From contig JAJSPD010000045.1 in the NCBI GenBank assembly GCA_021307315.1, positions 329,220-393,219 on the forward strand: 64,000 bases of DNA, read 5' to 3'. Shown one piece after another: positions 38,550-49,895 of the stretch (the stretch's first letter is position 1; the number at the start of each line of letters is the position of its first letter). The notes below the pieces were generated by a model. It ran no database searches and was not told the origin of the DNA. It saw only the letters and a program-made list of their open reading frames with translations. The stretch comes from Bisporella sp. PMI_857 (Eukaryota; Ascomycota; Leotiomycetes; Helotiales; Helotiaceae). A program made the position numbers and the translations under genes.

Positions 38550-41500
38550 TTACCTTGACCAAACCGGAACAATACCGTCCAACTCCTCTCGAGACAGCTC
38601 AAATGTTGCTGCGAGATCTTTCTTATTAAACAGTTTGCGGTAAATTGCGTTGGCTTCCTGTATAAGAGACTCGGCAGCTTCTAGGCTCCCAAGACCTCTG
38701 TAGAAAAATGCTTTTAGATATATCGTCCTGATTAGCTCTGGCTTCGTGAAAGTATAGAGCCGGAAATTTTTGATGGCCTGATCAAAATAAATACTATCGA
38801 GCGAGGTGAGCAACGTGATTGAAAATGAAGATCCCCTATTGTCACATTTTCATCGTTTGGAAGTTTGTTAAGTATTGTATACTTACTTTGCTGTTTCAAC
38901 TTGAAACTCTCGTGCATGGTACTCCGCTAACTTAACACATACCTGGCTAGTGCGATGGTAATGGTCACCAACTGTAGCTCTATAGTTTGATAAGGATCGT
39001 TGATATAGTTCTGCAGCCTCTTTCCAGTTGCCTTGTTGGCTGTATACATTAGCCAGCAGTTGAGTGTGAAAACCAAATCTATTCAGGCTCTAGTTAGCAT
39101 CGCTTGATAAAAATATATGAGAAATGAGGGATCGGATATACTTGAACGATTCCGTATCATTAGGTCCGTATTTATTTTCCCGGAAAGCAATTGAATCTTT
39201 CAACATGGGAATTGCTTCTGACCCACGACCCAATGCGATAAGAGATATTGCTTCATGAATGACCGCAAAGTCAGGCCAGTATTTCCCCGCCTTAAATGCT
39301 TCCAATTTGATAAGAATCGCTTTCCCATCCCTGCTGTACCGAATGGCTGCTTCGTACTCGCCGTTCAGGAGAAGTCCAAGCGCCATTTCAGTGTATGCGA
39401 GCCCTGCATGCCGTCCCAGATGTGGTTTCTCCTTTTCAACCTGCATACGAATGTCTAAGTGTCGCGACGCATACTGCAATGCATCCTGAGGCTGGTTTTT
39501 CTCAGCGGAGAAAGAAGATAAAGAAAAAAGAATGTCGGCGAGCAGTGTCTTAACCTCTAAATTAGTAGCATGTTTTTCACAAAGCTTGAGAGCACACTCC
39601 AGTAATGGGAAACTCGATTCACAATATCCTATCTCAAACAGGTACCTGCCAGTATTAGCGTGGCAAGAAATTTTTTTTATACATACCATCCAGATTTCTG
39701 CAGTAGTCTGGCAAGACCACACTCAATGTCTGCTGGTAATTTCAACTCCCACTGTTCGGACTGATAAAGTTCCATGAGTCGATATGCATGTGGCGAGACA
39801 ATCTTTGCAGTGTCCCATAAAGCCTTGAGATGAGTGAATTTCTCTTCGGGGTCGTGGATCCATGCTTCCAAAAGCAATCGGACTGCATACGTATACACCA
39901 TACTTCGTCGTTCTGGTGACATCCGCTTTCGGATATGCTCTTGAACAACGCGGTGAATAATCAATTGCTTTCCCTTTGAGTCTTGTCTTACAAGAGAAGA
40001 CTTCACGATCTCCTTTCTAGCCTCCAGATATTCATGTTGTAACTGACGAAGTGCTGTTTCTGTGGACTGAACTGGCCGTCCTTTGCCACGTAAAATGGTC
40101 TCTGAAATTGCATCAGGATCGAGCAATGACAAAATTTCTAGCAGCAAATTTCCGTAATTACCGCTTTCCTTAAACACCCACACAGAAGAAAGTGTTTTGG
40201 AATATCTATCGTAGGGACTTGCAACTTGAGCGTTGTAGAGCTCTGACCTTGGAGTCTCCTTGTCATAAGATTCTAGCGCTTCCATGAAGGTGACCCTATT
40301 GCGCCGCATGGAAGATGAGATAAGAACCAGCGCTAAAGGGTATCCCCCAACCTTCTCAGATAGCTCAATGGAGGCTGCTTGTTCTTCGGGAGTAGCATCT
40401 GAGATAAAGGCGAGTTTGCAGAGAAGGCGAGACGCTTCATCAGTATTAAATGGCTGTAAGACAATATTTTTAGTGGAATGGAGATAGGTTCCTACATAGG
40501 GATCTCGACTTGTTACAAGAGCCGAACCGTGTCCCGACACAGGCCAAAGGTCTCTGAGTAATTCTGGGGTGTCCGCGTTGTCGAAGATCATTAGCCATTT
40601 TGCAAAAGACTGCTCCTGTGCTGGGCTATCAATATCAATATCACTTAGAGAACCTCTGTACGGTCTTGACAGCCATTCTAGTACGATGTTCCTTGTAACG
40701 ACTGGATCTGTGGCTTCTGTAGCTTCGACTAACTTGAGCTGTAACGCAACTTCCTTGAAGCTGTTTGCAATCTTCTCTTTTCCGTCCGCCTGGACCCAGA
40801 AGACAGCATCGTAGGTATTATTTCTGATGCTATTAAATGCATACTGAAGTGCAATCTGCGTTTTTCCAACGCCGCCAAAACCACATAACGTGATGGAACG
40901 TAAGCTTTGAGAACCCATGTGAGGACTGCGGAATTCTGGTGGCTGGAGAACATCTTCGATGCTATCCAACGTCTCTTTTCGTCCAAAAAAATCGGGGTTC
41001 TCAGAGTGTGGGCGAAGTAGGAAGCATGGAAGACTTGGGGCTCTGAAAGTGGTGGTCGCAAACTCAGTCAATGTGATAATCTTTTCAGCGGCCTGAGTTT
41101 CTGCAGAGTCTTGAGTGGCATCTGCAGGGCTCACTCCTGATCCGGTATTCGGTGTCTCTGACTTTTCTGGTTGATCTGGATCTTCTAGATCTAAGTTAAA
41201 CTATAATTTGCGCTTAACGATTTGTAGATATACTGACTGGCTGCTTCTTCTGTGCCTGCAATAGTACTTGCCCAAATATCATCACCTGCATCTCCTGAAG
41301 AAGAAATGCCTTTAAATCCACGTAAGCACTTTGCCTAGCCTACTCATTACCTGAAGCTTAGATGCACTTGGAAGATCACATACTCAAGTTAGATAGATCC
41401 GATGGGTTAGGCTCAAGAATAGGTGAGTTGATCATCGAAAATATTTCTTGTGCCACCGTACTGCCCTCCGCAATTTTTGCAATTCCATGATGATCAGAGT

Positions 41501-42385
41501 CTGAGAAAATGATCTTCTCATTTTTCGAGCGAGTTTCGGAAAACGATCGGTCCACAAGCTATAGACCTTTTAGTTGTGTTGGCACACAGAGTATTGAGTC
41601 TCACAATTTCTCTCCGAGATCGGAAAATTCTTTCTGAGAATTTTGTGTGTTTTGTTTCGAATACGGAAATTATTTTTCCTTCAATGCCCGCTTGTTCGAA
41701 TTTGAGGGAGATGTTAACGACGATCGCAGCTTCCACTTCGGCCCTCGTGAGCAGCGCTTTGGAATACTTAGATGACGATGTTTGCAAGATGAGACTGAGT
41801 ATCGGCCACTGGCTTCTCTGCCCATATGTTGGATGTGGTGTTCCAAGAAACACTGTTCCGCTGTGCAAACTTAATATTCGTTGACAAGCAGGGTTGTAAT
41901 ATGTATCTGTCATTACCGCAAGTGCCTGTAAGAGTAGTTTAGTGTATATTAGCACTCAAAGCTATTAATTTAGTCGGCCGGTACATACCCTTTTTGCAAT
42001 TATACCTCCGAGTCCGTGGCAAATAAAAATGATTCGGCGGCAGTTGTGCTATGGAAGTTGGATTCTTAAGGATATCGAGTGCTGGAATTCAACATACCCC
42101 TGTATATCTCTCATCATGTACGAGGATTTGCAGCAAATCGTCTCCTCTCTGGACTAATGTTGGCCACACTTGAAGTCCTCCGAATTCATATTCGTATTCC
42201 AGGAGCTGAAAGCGACACGGACTTAGAGACCGAAGGGATTGTAGGGCTACGGTAGCTGGTGTTCGTGATCCATATTCAGGAATCCATATTATACTGTTAC
42301 CGTAAGCTAGGAAATCCAGAGGAGGGGCGTGTGGTGTTCGAATTACTCTACGTCGTGCTTGCTCCAAGATTGCAGCTCTGGGGCT
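38550..42385 (-). CDS. NLR/STAND protein: hydrolase-like domain, NB-ARC, TPR repeats
   Basis: Nine exons on the minus strand by my reading: about 42385-42098, 42048-41989, 41925-41605, 41558-41384, 41309-41272, 41200-39687, 39645-39142, 39078-38887 and 38793-38550; all phases close, giving roughly 1110 residues. The N-terminal part is an alpha/beta-hydrolase-like domain (FICHGLGGIIAKR, then SGTVFLGTPHPTYG and the His-bearing SDSDHHGIAKIAEG). The nucleophile elbow reads H-G-L-G-G where a Ser is usual. The NB-ARC follows: GRK entry, Walker A GFGGVGKTQIA, Walker B WLMIFDNAD, SALVTSRDP and the GGYPLAL block. The last 350 residues are TPR-like (DALQYASRHLDIRM, YWPDFAVIHEAISL, GNWKEAAELYQRSLSNYR). 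Such proteins act in fungal non-self recognition and cell death. Intron 5 is best read as GC-AG. The first exon has no in-frame ATG (a stop lies just upstream), so the start is unresolved. Confidence 0.8.
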
Positions 42386-43041
42386 AGCTTATTAAGCTTG
42401 CTAGCTTTGTGTTGAGACATGTTGAAATTTCTTCAATCAGGAAGAGGAAGTTGCAATGCTAAATGAAAGGACAGGTCGAATCGTGCCATGGACTCAGTCC
42501 AGCATTCATTCTTAATAGTCGGCAGTGATGTTTTTTACAACCGTTAGAAGTGGAACGCTCTTCCGGCTCGTTTCGGGCCGCGTTTAGTTTAACGTTCGGA
42601 GTAGTGCATGACAACGTTTTACCAAGAGCGTGGCATACCTGTCACGTCCCCATCTCAGTACATACAGTGGTCTTTAATGCCTCGGACAGGTCACACATAC
42701 AATGCCGCAGCTTTAGACGGAGCCAAATGTTGCCGTGAATCCTCTCAATGCCAGCACATGCCAAATGGGATAAGGAGATAAGGGAGTGTGGTGAGCAAAG
42801 ACATATGAATTAACTGGTTATTCGCTGCCTTGTTGATGTATTGGCCACGCCCAGCTTTGGTGGGCGACTTCTCATCAACAAATCTCTGCAACCCGTCTTG
42901 CATATTATGCGGGGTATTAAATATGGTACAGCTCCGTGAGGCACGAATTCCTGGATACAGCACAAGCACCTGCTAAAACAGAGCTATTCATTGGGTAGAT
43001 ATAGATCAAATACGGCAGACAACATTACGATGCAACTTTCC
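42386..43041. other. Gap between the NLR start and the SDR stop
   Basis: Both flanking genes are on the minus strand. The unresolved 5' exon of the NLR should lie here; an ATG in good context (AACATGTCTCAACAC on the minus strand, near 42420) opens a frame that does not match the next exon. No other feature seen. Confidence 0.4.
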
Positions 43042-43994
43042 TCAGAACGGAAGTGTCTCACCCGTCCACTTGTAGAAGCACCCAGAATCCTGTATGGTAG
43101 CCTTCTCAATGATTTCAACCATGCCTCGAACAGACTCGTCAATGCCTGTCTTACCATTGCCCCTGCTTAGTCTTGTCGGTATGTCGCCAGGATCGAGCAT
43201 AATCATTGTGATCGTTGAATCGGCTGCTTTCAGCTCATGTGCAATGGTAACCGTTTGTTGGTTCAGTGCGGCCTTCGCAATCCTGTAACTGATGCACCTG
43301 CCACGGTCATTTCCTCGGATCTGTTAGCCTGAAGAACACCTCATCTCGATGAATCGATTACCAGAGATTGATGCATAGTCTGAGGATATGTTCACGACTT
43401 TTCCAGACTCGCTTCTTGTGAGGTGTGGAAGAAAGTGCTTGGTCGCGAGGAATGGCCCCTAGAAATACTTTTATCAATTGTTTAGATTGAGAGTATGGCG
43501 ATACATACCACTGTCATGATACGAAACTTGTTTATCATGTCTTCAGCTGAGTTTTCCTCCCATGGCCGTGGATGAACATCCACACCTGCTCATTGGTTAC
43601 CATAATCATTTACTTTATCAATCGACGTTTCTCTTACCAGCGCAATTCACTAAAACATCTAAAGCCTTGTCGCCATATGTACTCGCAGCCTTGGATATGC
43701 TCGTTTCATCGGTGAAGTCAATATCAAGGATTGTGGCTCCAGTAGTAACAAGCTATAATATGATTAAGCCACTGAAAGGGAGTTAATTGATATATCACGT
43801 ACATCCTTGAAAGATAGGTCCTCTCTTGTCTGCGGCCTCACAGTGCCAAACACGTTCCAGTTGCGCTCGGTGAAAATCTTCACAAAATGAAGACCAATAC
43901 CACGATTTGCGCCTGCGTAATTTTCAGTATTCTGATCTGTATTTATTCAAGTATATTGAATATTACCAATGATAAGCACATTTCCATGGGCCAT
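43042..43994 (-). CDS. Short-chain dehydrogenase/reductase (SDR)
   Basis: Six exons on the minus strand: 43994-43967, 43912-43803, 43752-43638, 43585-43509, 43458-43362 and 43313-43042; introns of 48-54 nt with GTAATA, GTACGT, GTAAGA, GTATGT and GTAATC donors. All phases close, giving 232 residues. The NAD(P) loop GANRGIG is at residues 10-16, the conserved VNCAG near residue 85, NISSDYASISG supplies the catalytic Ser, and SYRIAK the Tyr-x3-Lys pair. The MLDPGDIPTRLS segment is the usual loop after beta-6. This is the layout of a classical single-domain SDR of the sniffer/carbonyl-reductase kind; substrate unknown. Exons are so short that unspliced translation shows no long frame. It faces the CorA-like gene across 320 bp and could share its promoter. 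Confidence 0.85.
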
Positions 43995-44314
43995 TTTGTT
44001 TCTGTTAACTATTTAGCTACCCAGAGACCAGCTGCATTAATAGAAACACCATGGACAAGAGGAACTCAAAGTGTTAAATGCGACAGCCTTGGGCTCCATT
44101 GGGCCGAACAAACACGTGACCACACTAGTACTTCCCATGACATTTACAGTGCTATTTCAGTTCTCTGCTATATTCCCCAAAGTACAGTCTCAGCTTTGGA
44201 ATTGTAAGAAGGAGCTGCTTCAACTGGAGGGAACCTTCGTGATTTGCATTCCACAGAATATATGTAAGAAGCAGTGAATTTTACAAGGGTAGAAGATCGG
44301 CAATCACAAAAACC
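43995..44314. promoter_or_regulatory. Shared promoter between the SDR and CorA-like genes
   Basis: 320 bp between divergent start codons at 43994 (minus) and 44315 (plus). It is moderately AT-rich and contains no frame of its own with family features. The spacing makes common regulation of the two genes likely, but no operator is recognisable. Confidence 0.5.
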
Positions 44315-46015
44315 ATGACTTCAGTGGTGTCTCCATTAAGAAACCCTAACAGTAAGTCTCCAACTCCAGAAAATAAAATTAGAAGACTACGTGCAATAAC
44401 ATATTGCAGCAACAAAGGAGCAGTACAGTCAAGCTATCTCTAAGCATGCATTAAAAGGAAAGGATGAGTATTTGTTTTCAGGCGTAAATTACAGATCTCT
44501 GGCGCAGTTTCTGCGACCTCCTAGCCCAACCTCAAACGCCTCCCTTCTACGCTCGAACTCCACAAGTATGCCTTGGGACTACCTTACAATACAAACTTAC
44601 AGCGGGATGAATCCAGTCACTACTGACTCTTTTAACGACCCTGCAAATGCCGAAGACTTCATATTAAAGAATACGGCCATTTCCAGCGGCTGTCAAATCT
44701 TCTTCATGAAAGGATTTCCAACAGCAGAGTGGCTGAATACCCTAGGCGCCGTTTGTAAGTTGAATCCCGAATTCATTCGACGACATCTTGACTTCATGCA
44801 ATACCCGTTGTATTATGATCTTCCAGCCTTGCCATCATCGTCAAGTAATATCGTAAAGCTTAAGATAACAACAATCGGTACACGAAGCACTGCTCTTAGT
44901 ATTACACATGTTCAACATTCCCGGCAGAATGAGCTAGAGGTGGTGAAAGGCTACCAAAACCAGCTGGGTGCCAATAAGAGAGTTGGAGAGTCTATTGTAC
45001 GCAAGCTTTCCAATCATGATGAAACAACTTTCACTTTAGAACAAACAATATCCTGTTGTATAAAGCGTAAGAAAGGCGGCTTCTTCGGTACAGATATTGT
45101 CTACCGTTCTAGTTCTGCTGAGGCTAAATACTAATTATCGTAGTGTTTATCTGGCTAGACTCAGGAAGGAGCCTCGATGATTGTCCGTATGGCCCCTGGA
45201 GACAATCTACCAACAGTACATCTGCTACGCAGAATTCCTTCATGCCCATCATTCAACACCGGCAAGGAGGACCATTAAAACCTACAAGCTCCATATTAGA
45301 TAAACCACCATCATCTAGACTTCCGACCAGTTCAAAAAGCCTCTTCCAAAGCGCTAATTTACTATGCACTAATTATGGGTCAACCTTAGATACAAGTATC
45401 ATGCCAACAAGTGCCTTGTATGCGATGAGCGAGTTATTCTCTTTCGCTGCTCATTCCGAGTCCCAGTTTCTCAATTTTGTTGAGAGCCAAGTGACCAAAG
45501 AACTGCGGGAATTTGAGAGTGAACTTGGAAACTCGATAGGAAACCTCAGATACCACAGAGCTTTACTTGATGAACACGTTGAGTATATTGCTCAAACGCT
45601 TCATCTGATACGATGTGGGGGTGATCCAAGCTGGCCGGCAACCAAAGAACCTTCAACAACCGTCACCGAAGCATTGCACGTTTTGGAACTCGATTATGAG
45701 CACATCCTACACCGGGCGCAAACTTTGGTAGCACGCTGTGTCCATGGTAGTAATGTCATCATAGAAAATTCGAATCTAGATGCATCAAAAAGGGCCCGCA
45801 AACAGACTGCAATGTACGGGAGGCTCAGCTTGCTGGCATTCATTTTCGTACCATTTTCCTTTGCAACATCTTTCTTCGGAATGAACTTCGTCGAATTCGG
45901 CACGGGCAACAAGAGCATTTGGGTCTTTGTGGTATTACTTGTTCCACTTGTTGTTATCTCAACTCTGATGGCCTTTCCACAATTGATAGACTTTGGAAGG
46001 AACGCTAGATCATAG
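44315..46015 (+). CDS. CorA-like Mg2+ transporter-type membrane protein
   Basis: Exons 44315-44351, 44410-45087 and 45144-46015 (introns 58 and 56 nt, GTAAGT and GTACAG donors) give 528 residues. A soluble N-terminal domain of about 400 residues (LRPPSPTSNASLL, IFFMKGFPTAEWL, FIRRHLDFMQYPLYYDLP) is followed by a long helical stretch (ELREFESELGNSIGNLRYHR) and two membrane spans at the C-terminus. The loop motif FFGMNF stands at the end of the first span, where CorA/MRS2 transporters carry GMN. The second span is IWVFVVLLVPLVVISTLMAF. This large fungal CorA-like family is often without proven transport activity, so magnesium transport is inferred from the GMN motif only. The exon-1 ATG was chosen because it splices in phase and follows AAACC. 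Confidence 0.85.
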
Positions 46016-46085
46016 TAACAGCATTCGAGTTAGAAATTCATATGAATATAGAATAATAATAAAGAGTGCAATCTAATCATGAAAA

Positions 46086-47396
46086 CTATACGAGAAATGT
46101 TAGAGCCGATAGGGAAAAAGCATCAGTACCAGTCTGCAGCGTCGGCTCAATGACTGGCGCAAAAAACGGAGAGTGATTCTCCGGTATTAGCTCTGACAAC
46201 TTGCCCTTCTTCTCCGCATCATTCCATTTGTTCGCCTCTGTTCCGCCGAAGTTCCAATACACATAAGGAATGCGATGAACAGATGCAAGGTTATCAAAAT
46301 CCTCTGTAGCAGTATCTAGCTCCATTGCTCGCAGGTCTTCTCCAAAATATTGCTGAAATGCTTTCATCACAGTGTCCGTTTTCTCTGGGTCATTCACTGT
46401 CATTGGTGTACGCTCATATTGCTTAATTATTGGTAGGCGCTCGACTCCTGCTGCCTCCGCTTCGGCTGTGATGATTCTTTTGATCGCTTTAAGTACTTTA
46501 CTCCGTACAGATTCATCATATGTACGCACATTGAGCTTGAAATCGACCTGTTCTGGAATGATATTTCCTGCTGAGCCTGCGTGTATACTTGCGCAAGTGA
46601 TGACGGCAATATCTGCTGGTGCGATTTCGCGGCTGATGATGCTTTGGAGGCGTATGATGATGTGGCTAGCCAATAGAATGGGATCTATACAATGCTGTGG
46701 AGTTCCAGCATGACCTCCTTTCCCAAACACCGTCACGTCGAAAGAATCAGCCGCCGTCAAAGCGGGACCTGAGCGAATGGCAACAGCTCCGGATCGAAGT
46801 GAAACGACATGCTGTCCTAGGATAACATCTGGAATTGGTACGATTTTGTCATACAGACCATGCTTGACCATAGCTTCTGCACCACCATTTTGTTCTTCAT
46901 TAGGTTGGAAGAGAACGATGAGCGTGCCAGACCATTCGGATTTCGCATCATAGAGCAATGTCGCAGCTGCTAACAAAGCTGCAACATGCATATCATGGCC
47001 GCATGCATGCATGACAGGCCGTTCAATCCCATTGACATCTTTCATCGTCTTATTACTCGCATAGTCAAGGTCATTCTTCTCTAGCAATGGAAGAGCATCC
47101 ATATCTGCGCGGAGTAGTACTATTTTCCCTGGGCCATTCTTCAGCAAGCCAACTAGGCCATGTCCTCCAATATTTTCGGTGACATGATAACCGATCTTCT
47201 TGATATGCTCCGCCGCAATTTTGGCCGTGTTTCTTTCCTGCAATGATAGCTCGGGATCCTGGTGGATTTGTCGGTATATGGCTTCGAATGGCGCTAGGTT
47301 TGGCCGAAACTTCTTCACAATGACACCAGGATCCGCGACGTGAGAAACGAGCTCATATTCAGCCAAAAGGTCGTCTTGTGGCTTCTGTGTGAGCAT
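46086..47396 (-). CDS. M20-family amidohydrolase/peptidase (hippurate hydrolase-like)
   Basis: Intact single-exon frame of 436 residues on the minus strand; stop only 70 bp from the stop of the CorA-like gene (tail to tail). It is a metal-dependent amidohydrolase of the M20D type (N-acyl amino acid or indole-conjugate hydrolases). Motifs: RADMDALP (Asp98), MHACGHDMH (His130-Asp135), FQPNEEQNGGA with the catalytic Glu pair at about 167/168, the dimerisation domain with GKGGHAGTPQH, HAGSAGNIIPEQ, and the C-terminal metal-site block NFGGTEANKW with NHSPFF. No signal peptide is evident, so it is probably cytosolic. The substrate cannot be told from sequence; removal of an N-acyl group from a product of the neighbouring oxygenase or SDR is possible but unproven. 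Confidence 0.9.
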   Translation of the reverse strand: MLTQKPQDDLLAEYELVSHVADPGVIVKKFRPNLAPFEAIYRQIHQDPELSLQERNTAKIAAEHIKKIGYHVTENIGGHGLVGLLKNGPGKIVLLRADMDALPLLEKNDLDYASNKTMKDVNGIERPVMHACGHDMHVAALLAAATLLYDAKSEWSGTLIVLFQPNEEQNGGAEAMVKHGLYDKIVPIPDVILGQHVVSLRSGAVAIRSGPALTAADSFDVTVFGKGGHAGTPQHCIDPILLASHIIIRLQSIISREIAPADIAVITCASIHAGSAGNIIPEQVDFKLNVRTYDESVRSKVLKAIKRIITAEAEAAGVERLPIIKQYERTPMTVNDPEKTDTVMKAFQQYFGEDLRAMELDTATEDFDNLASVHRIPYVYWNFGGTEANKWNDAEKKGKLSELIPENHSPFFAPVIEPTLQTGTDAFSLSALTFLV

Positions 47397-48816
47397 TCCT
47401 GTACCAGTTTTGTTATTCTACTTGTTAATTTAGGAAGCGAGGAGATGTTGCCTTGGGTGAACTGAAGCATCGCGAATGAGCGATGACTGTCGGCCTGATG
47501 CATCACTGAAATGAGTATTATCAAAAATACTACGAAGTGAAACCTTCGATAAGCCATGGATATTATATGCGGACGGCCTAGTTGTAAAAACCACACAAGG
47601 TCAAAAAATTTATTTAAGTTTCGGCTACAAGCAAACAAGAGGAGGCTGTGACTATGTCACCTCTTCGCATTAAACATAATTCATGAAAATTGAGTCAATG
47701 ACCTAGGCGCTGTCAACATTCTCGGGAAGGGGGGGCTGTTTGACCTCCAAAATTGCGGCTCATCTTCGAACTGTACCACTGCCCGACCGAATGGCGGCAC
47801 AGTGCATGAAGAGAATGTCGCAGGGGCATTCCAGGCTGCTCTGGGTCGTCAACACTCTCTTGCCAGCATATATTGTAGTCGAACCATGTCAGGAGGCGCA
47901 GGCATGTGGAGTGGTGCATTATTGAGCACGAAAAGCGATTGACGTCGCTGTGGGAATATTGGCAAGTATATGGCCCTTCCAGGTCTTACAACTTGAAACA
48001 GGTGGTACATCGTTACGCTTGTCAGCATGTCATTTGACGCCTCCTTTTCTTGTGTAACCTTGATGATCTCCATTATGCACTCTCCATCCGCAATGGAATT
48101 ATGTCTCGCGAGAGGCGGCTACTATATGGACATCACTTTTCCACGAGAAACAAGACATCTAAATTCTGTATTTCAGCCTCTCTATCAAACCCCTGTACCT
48201 AAGTATTTTACGCCATATAGAACAATCCTTCCATCTTCGGTCATCTAAATACCATAATGCCTCAAGTCTGTATCGAAAAGCGTCAGCCATGGATTAAGTA
48301 TCTTGCTGTTGCCAGGGCTTGCCCACAGTACCTCGTTGGTGCGCACTTGGAGCCTGCATCACCTGCCGTTATTAATGCAGCTCGCGATGAGGACGATGAT
48401 ATCAGTCTTATTCCGGAGCTAGACACCAAGTCCTGAGTAGGCACAAACCCTATTTGTTGCATAAGGAAGCTGCTGAATGAAAAACAAGCATTATCAATGT
48501 CTTTTCGGCGACTAAGACTCGAGCACCGTACAGTTTTTCTCGAAGTCGGTCAACGTTTGCCTTTCCATGGCTTAGCCTTCTGTACAACCTTTTCAGGATG
48601 AGGATTTGTTTACTTGGGTGTGATCTTAATCATGTAGATGGATGGATGAGACACGGCAGTAGATGCAACTCGTTTCTTGCCACGAAAATCGCGGTCTTGG
48701 TTACTGATGTAACAATTGGACATATTTGCTTCGCCTAAATGTTACAGATTTCTTGAATGTTCCAAATATTACAGAATATAATCCTGATTACTATGCCCAA
48801 AGAATCTGAACTACTG
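47397..48816. other. Intergenic stretch with two small coding-like pieces
   Basis: On the minus strand from about 48243 to 47700 several blocks read like protein (start MTEDGRIVLYGVKYLG, then SVTMYHLFQVVRPGRAIY, APPDMVRLQYMLAREC and, past a TGA, RAAWNAPATFSS) and may be a decayed gene of unknown family. On the plus strand 48257-48436 is a complete 59-codon frame (MPQVCIEKRQPW to LIPELDTKS) with an acidic end and no relatives I know. The rest to 48816 shows nothing. Confidence 0.3.
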
Positions 48817-49895
48817 CTAACTGGGACTCATAACCAGAAGCCTCACTTCAATGCTCTGACGAGGAGGCGTACTTCCTTTCCCAATGTCTAGCCCAGCGCC
48901 ATGTGGAGGAACATCTCGTGGTGTTAGCTACTTTTATTATTACAGGTTCTCGGTGGTTCCGACTTACTGGAATGTTTTTCATTCATGACAGAATCCCAGG
49001 TATTGAAGAAGATGACCTCATCGGGTTGCTGATTTGAAAGCATAAACCACTTGTGATAATCACGATACTTCAGGTAGAATGAATGCTCAACCTTATTAGG
49101 AAGAACTTTGTCGACTTCTACCAAATCTTCGTGAAATACAGTTCGGCTGTCGCATAGCACCAGGGGAGCATTTTCTACTGGTTTTAAGGGCCTCCAAAGG
49201 CTGGGGTATAGGTCAGCATGGAAACTCGTAAAAATAAAAGAATCATACTTGACAAAACGCACACGCCAAAGACCATCTCTGACTCGTTGAACTTCTTTGT
49301 TCGTGAGGTGCATAGCGAGCCTCTCCCAGCCGCCCGCATTTGAAAAATCTGTTAATAATTTAGTTATAAAATATGTAGGAGTATAAAATGCTAACCACAA
49401 TGAATATTAGCCGCTGGTGGAATAGTATAGTGTCTAACGTTCTCGCTGTCTTCGGTAGGTATGACGACTGGCTTCATGGAATTCTCTCGAATCTGAATTT
49501 TTATATTAGGGATAATGATTTCTATGTAAGTGAATGATAATGATGCACACCCGCCAGTCAAAACAAGTCACTCGTGATATGCCTAGTTGCTGCTTCGCAA
49601 GTAGAATTGACTCTTCGAGATACTTTACAAGATTCTGGCTATTTTTTTTGCTGAGACCAAATTCTTCGATGTCAAGACAACATTGCGACTGATGTTGGAT
49701 GAATTTGAAGCCACAGTCATCCAGAACGAAATCCTTTTCATGGCTCCTCGCGTCCAACACTACAATATTTGGCTGGTCAACAAATTTGCAGTTCGTCTGC
49801 CAGTCGGAAGGCATGTTAGGAAACCCTACAAGTCTGAAAGGTTTCTCCTCATTGTAAAGAGGATTATCCTCTATAAATGTCAGTGTAGTAAGCAT
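48817..49895 (-). CDS. AsaB/CmcJ-like oxygenase (hydroxylase/desaturase)
   Basis: Five exons on the minus strand: 49895-49551, 49492-49396, 49348-49249, 49200-48968 and 48914-48817, with introns of 58, 47, 48 and 53 nt; 290 residues, normal for the family. The N-terminus has the family opening LTFIEDNPLYNEEKPFRL. The presumed iron-binding HxD is in IHCDFSNAGGWERL, followed by LWRPLKPVENAPLVLCDSR, EHSFYLKYRDYHKWFMLS, DEVIFFNTWDS, a His in VPPHGAG and the closing PPRQSIEVRLLV. Family members (AsaB of the aspergillic/asperfuranone type clusters, CmcJ-like, GA4-desaturase-like) are non-haem iron oxygenases that tailor secondary metabolites. Intron 2 has a weak GTTAGC donor. It is a small gene invisible without splicing. 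Neighbours within 6 kb are an M20 hydrolase and an SDR. Confidence 0.82.

Noticed and set aside
41530..41610. Frameshift in the NLR hydrolase-like domain
   Set aside because: A 46-nt intron (GTGAGA to CTATAG) joins SRREI to LVDRSFSET in phase.
45088..45143. Stop codon ending a separate 5' gene before the CorA-like part
   Set aside because: A 56-nt intron joins the two frames in phase and the combined protein matches one CorA-like protein.
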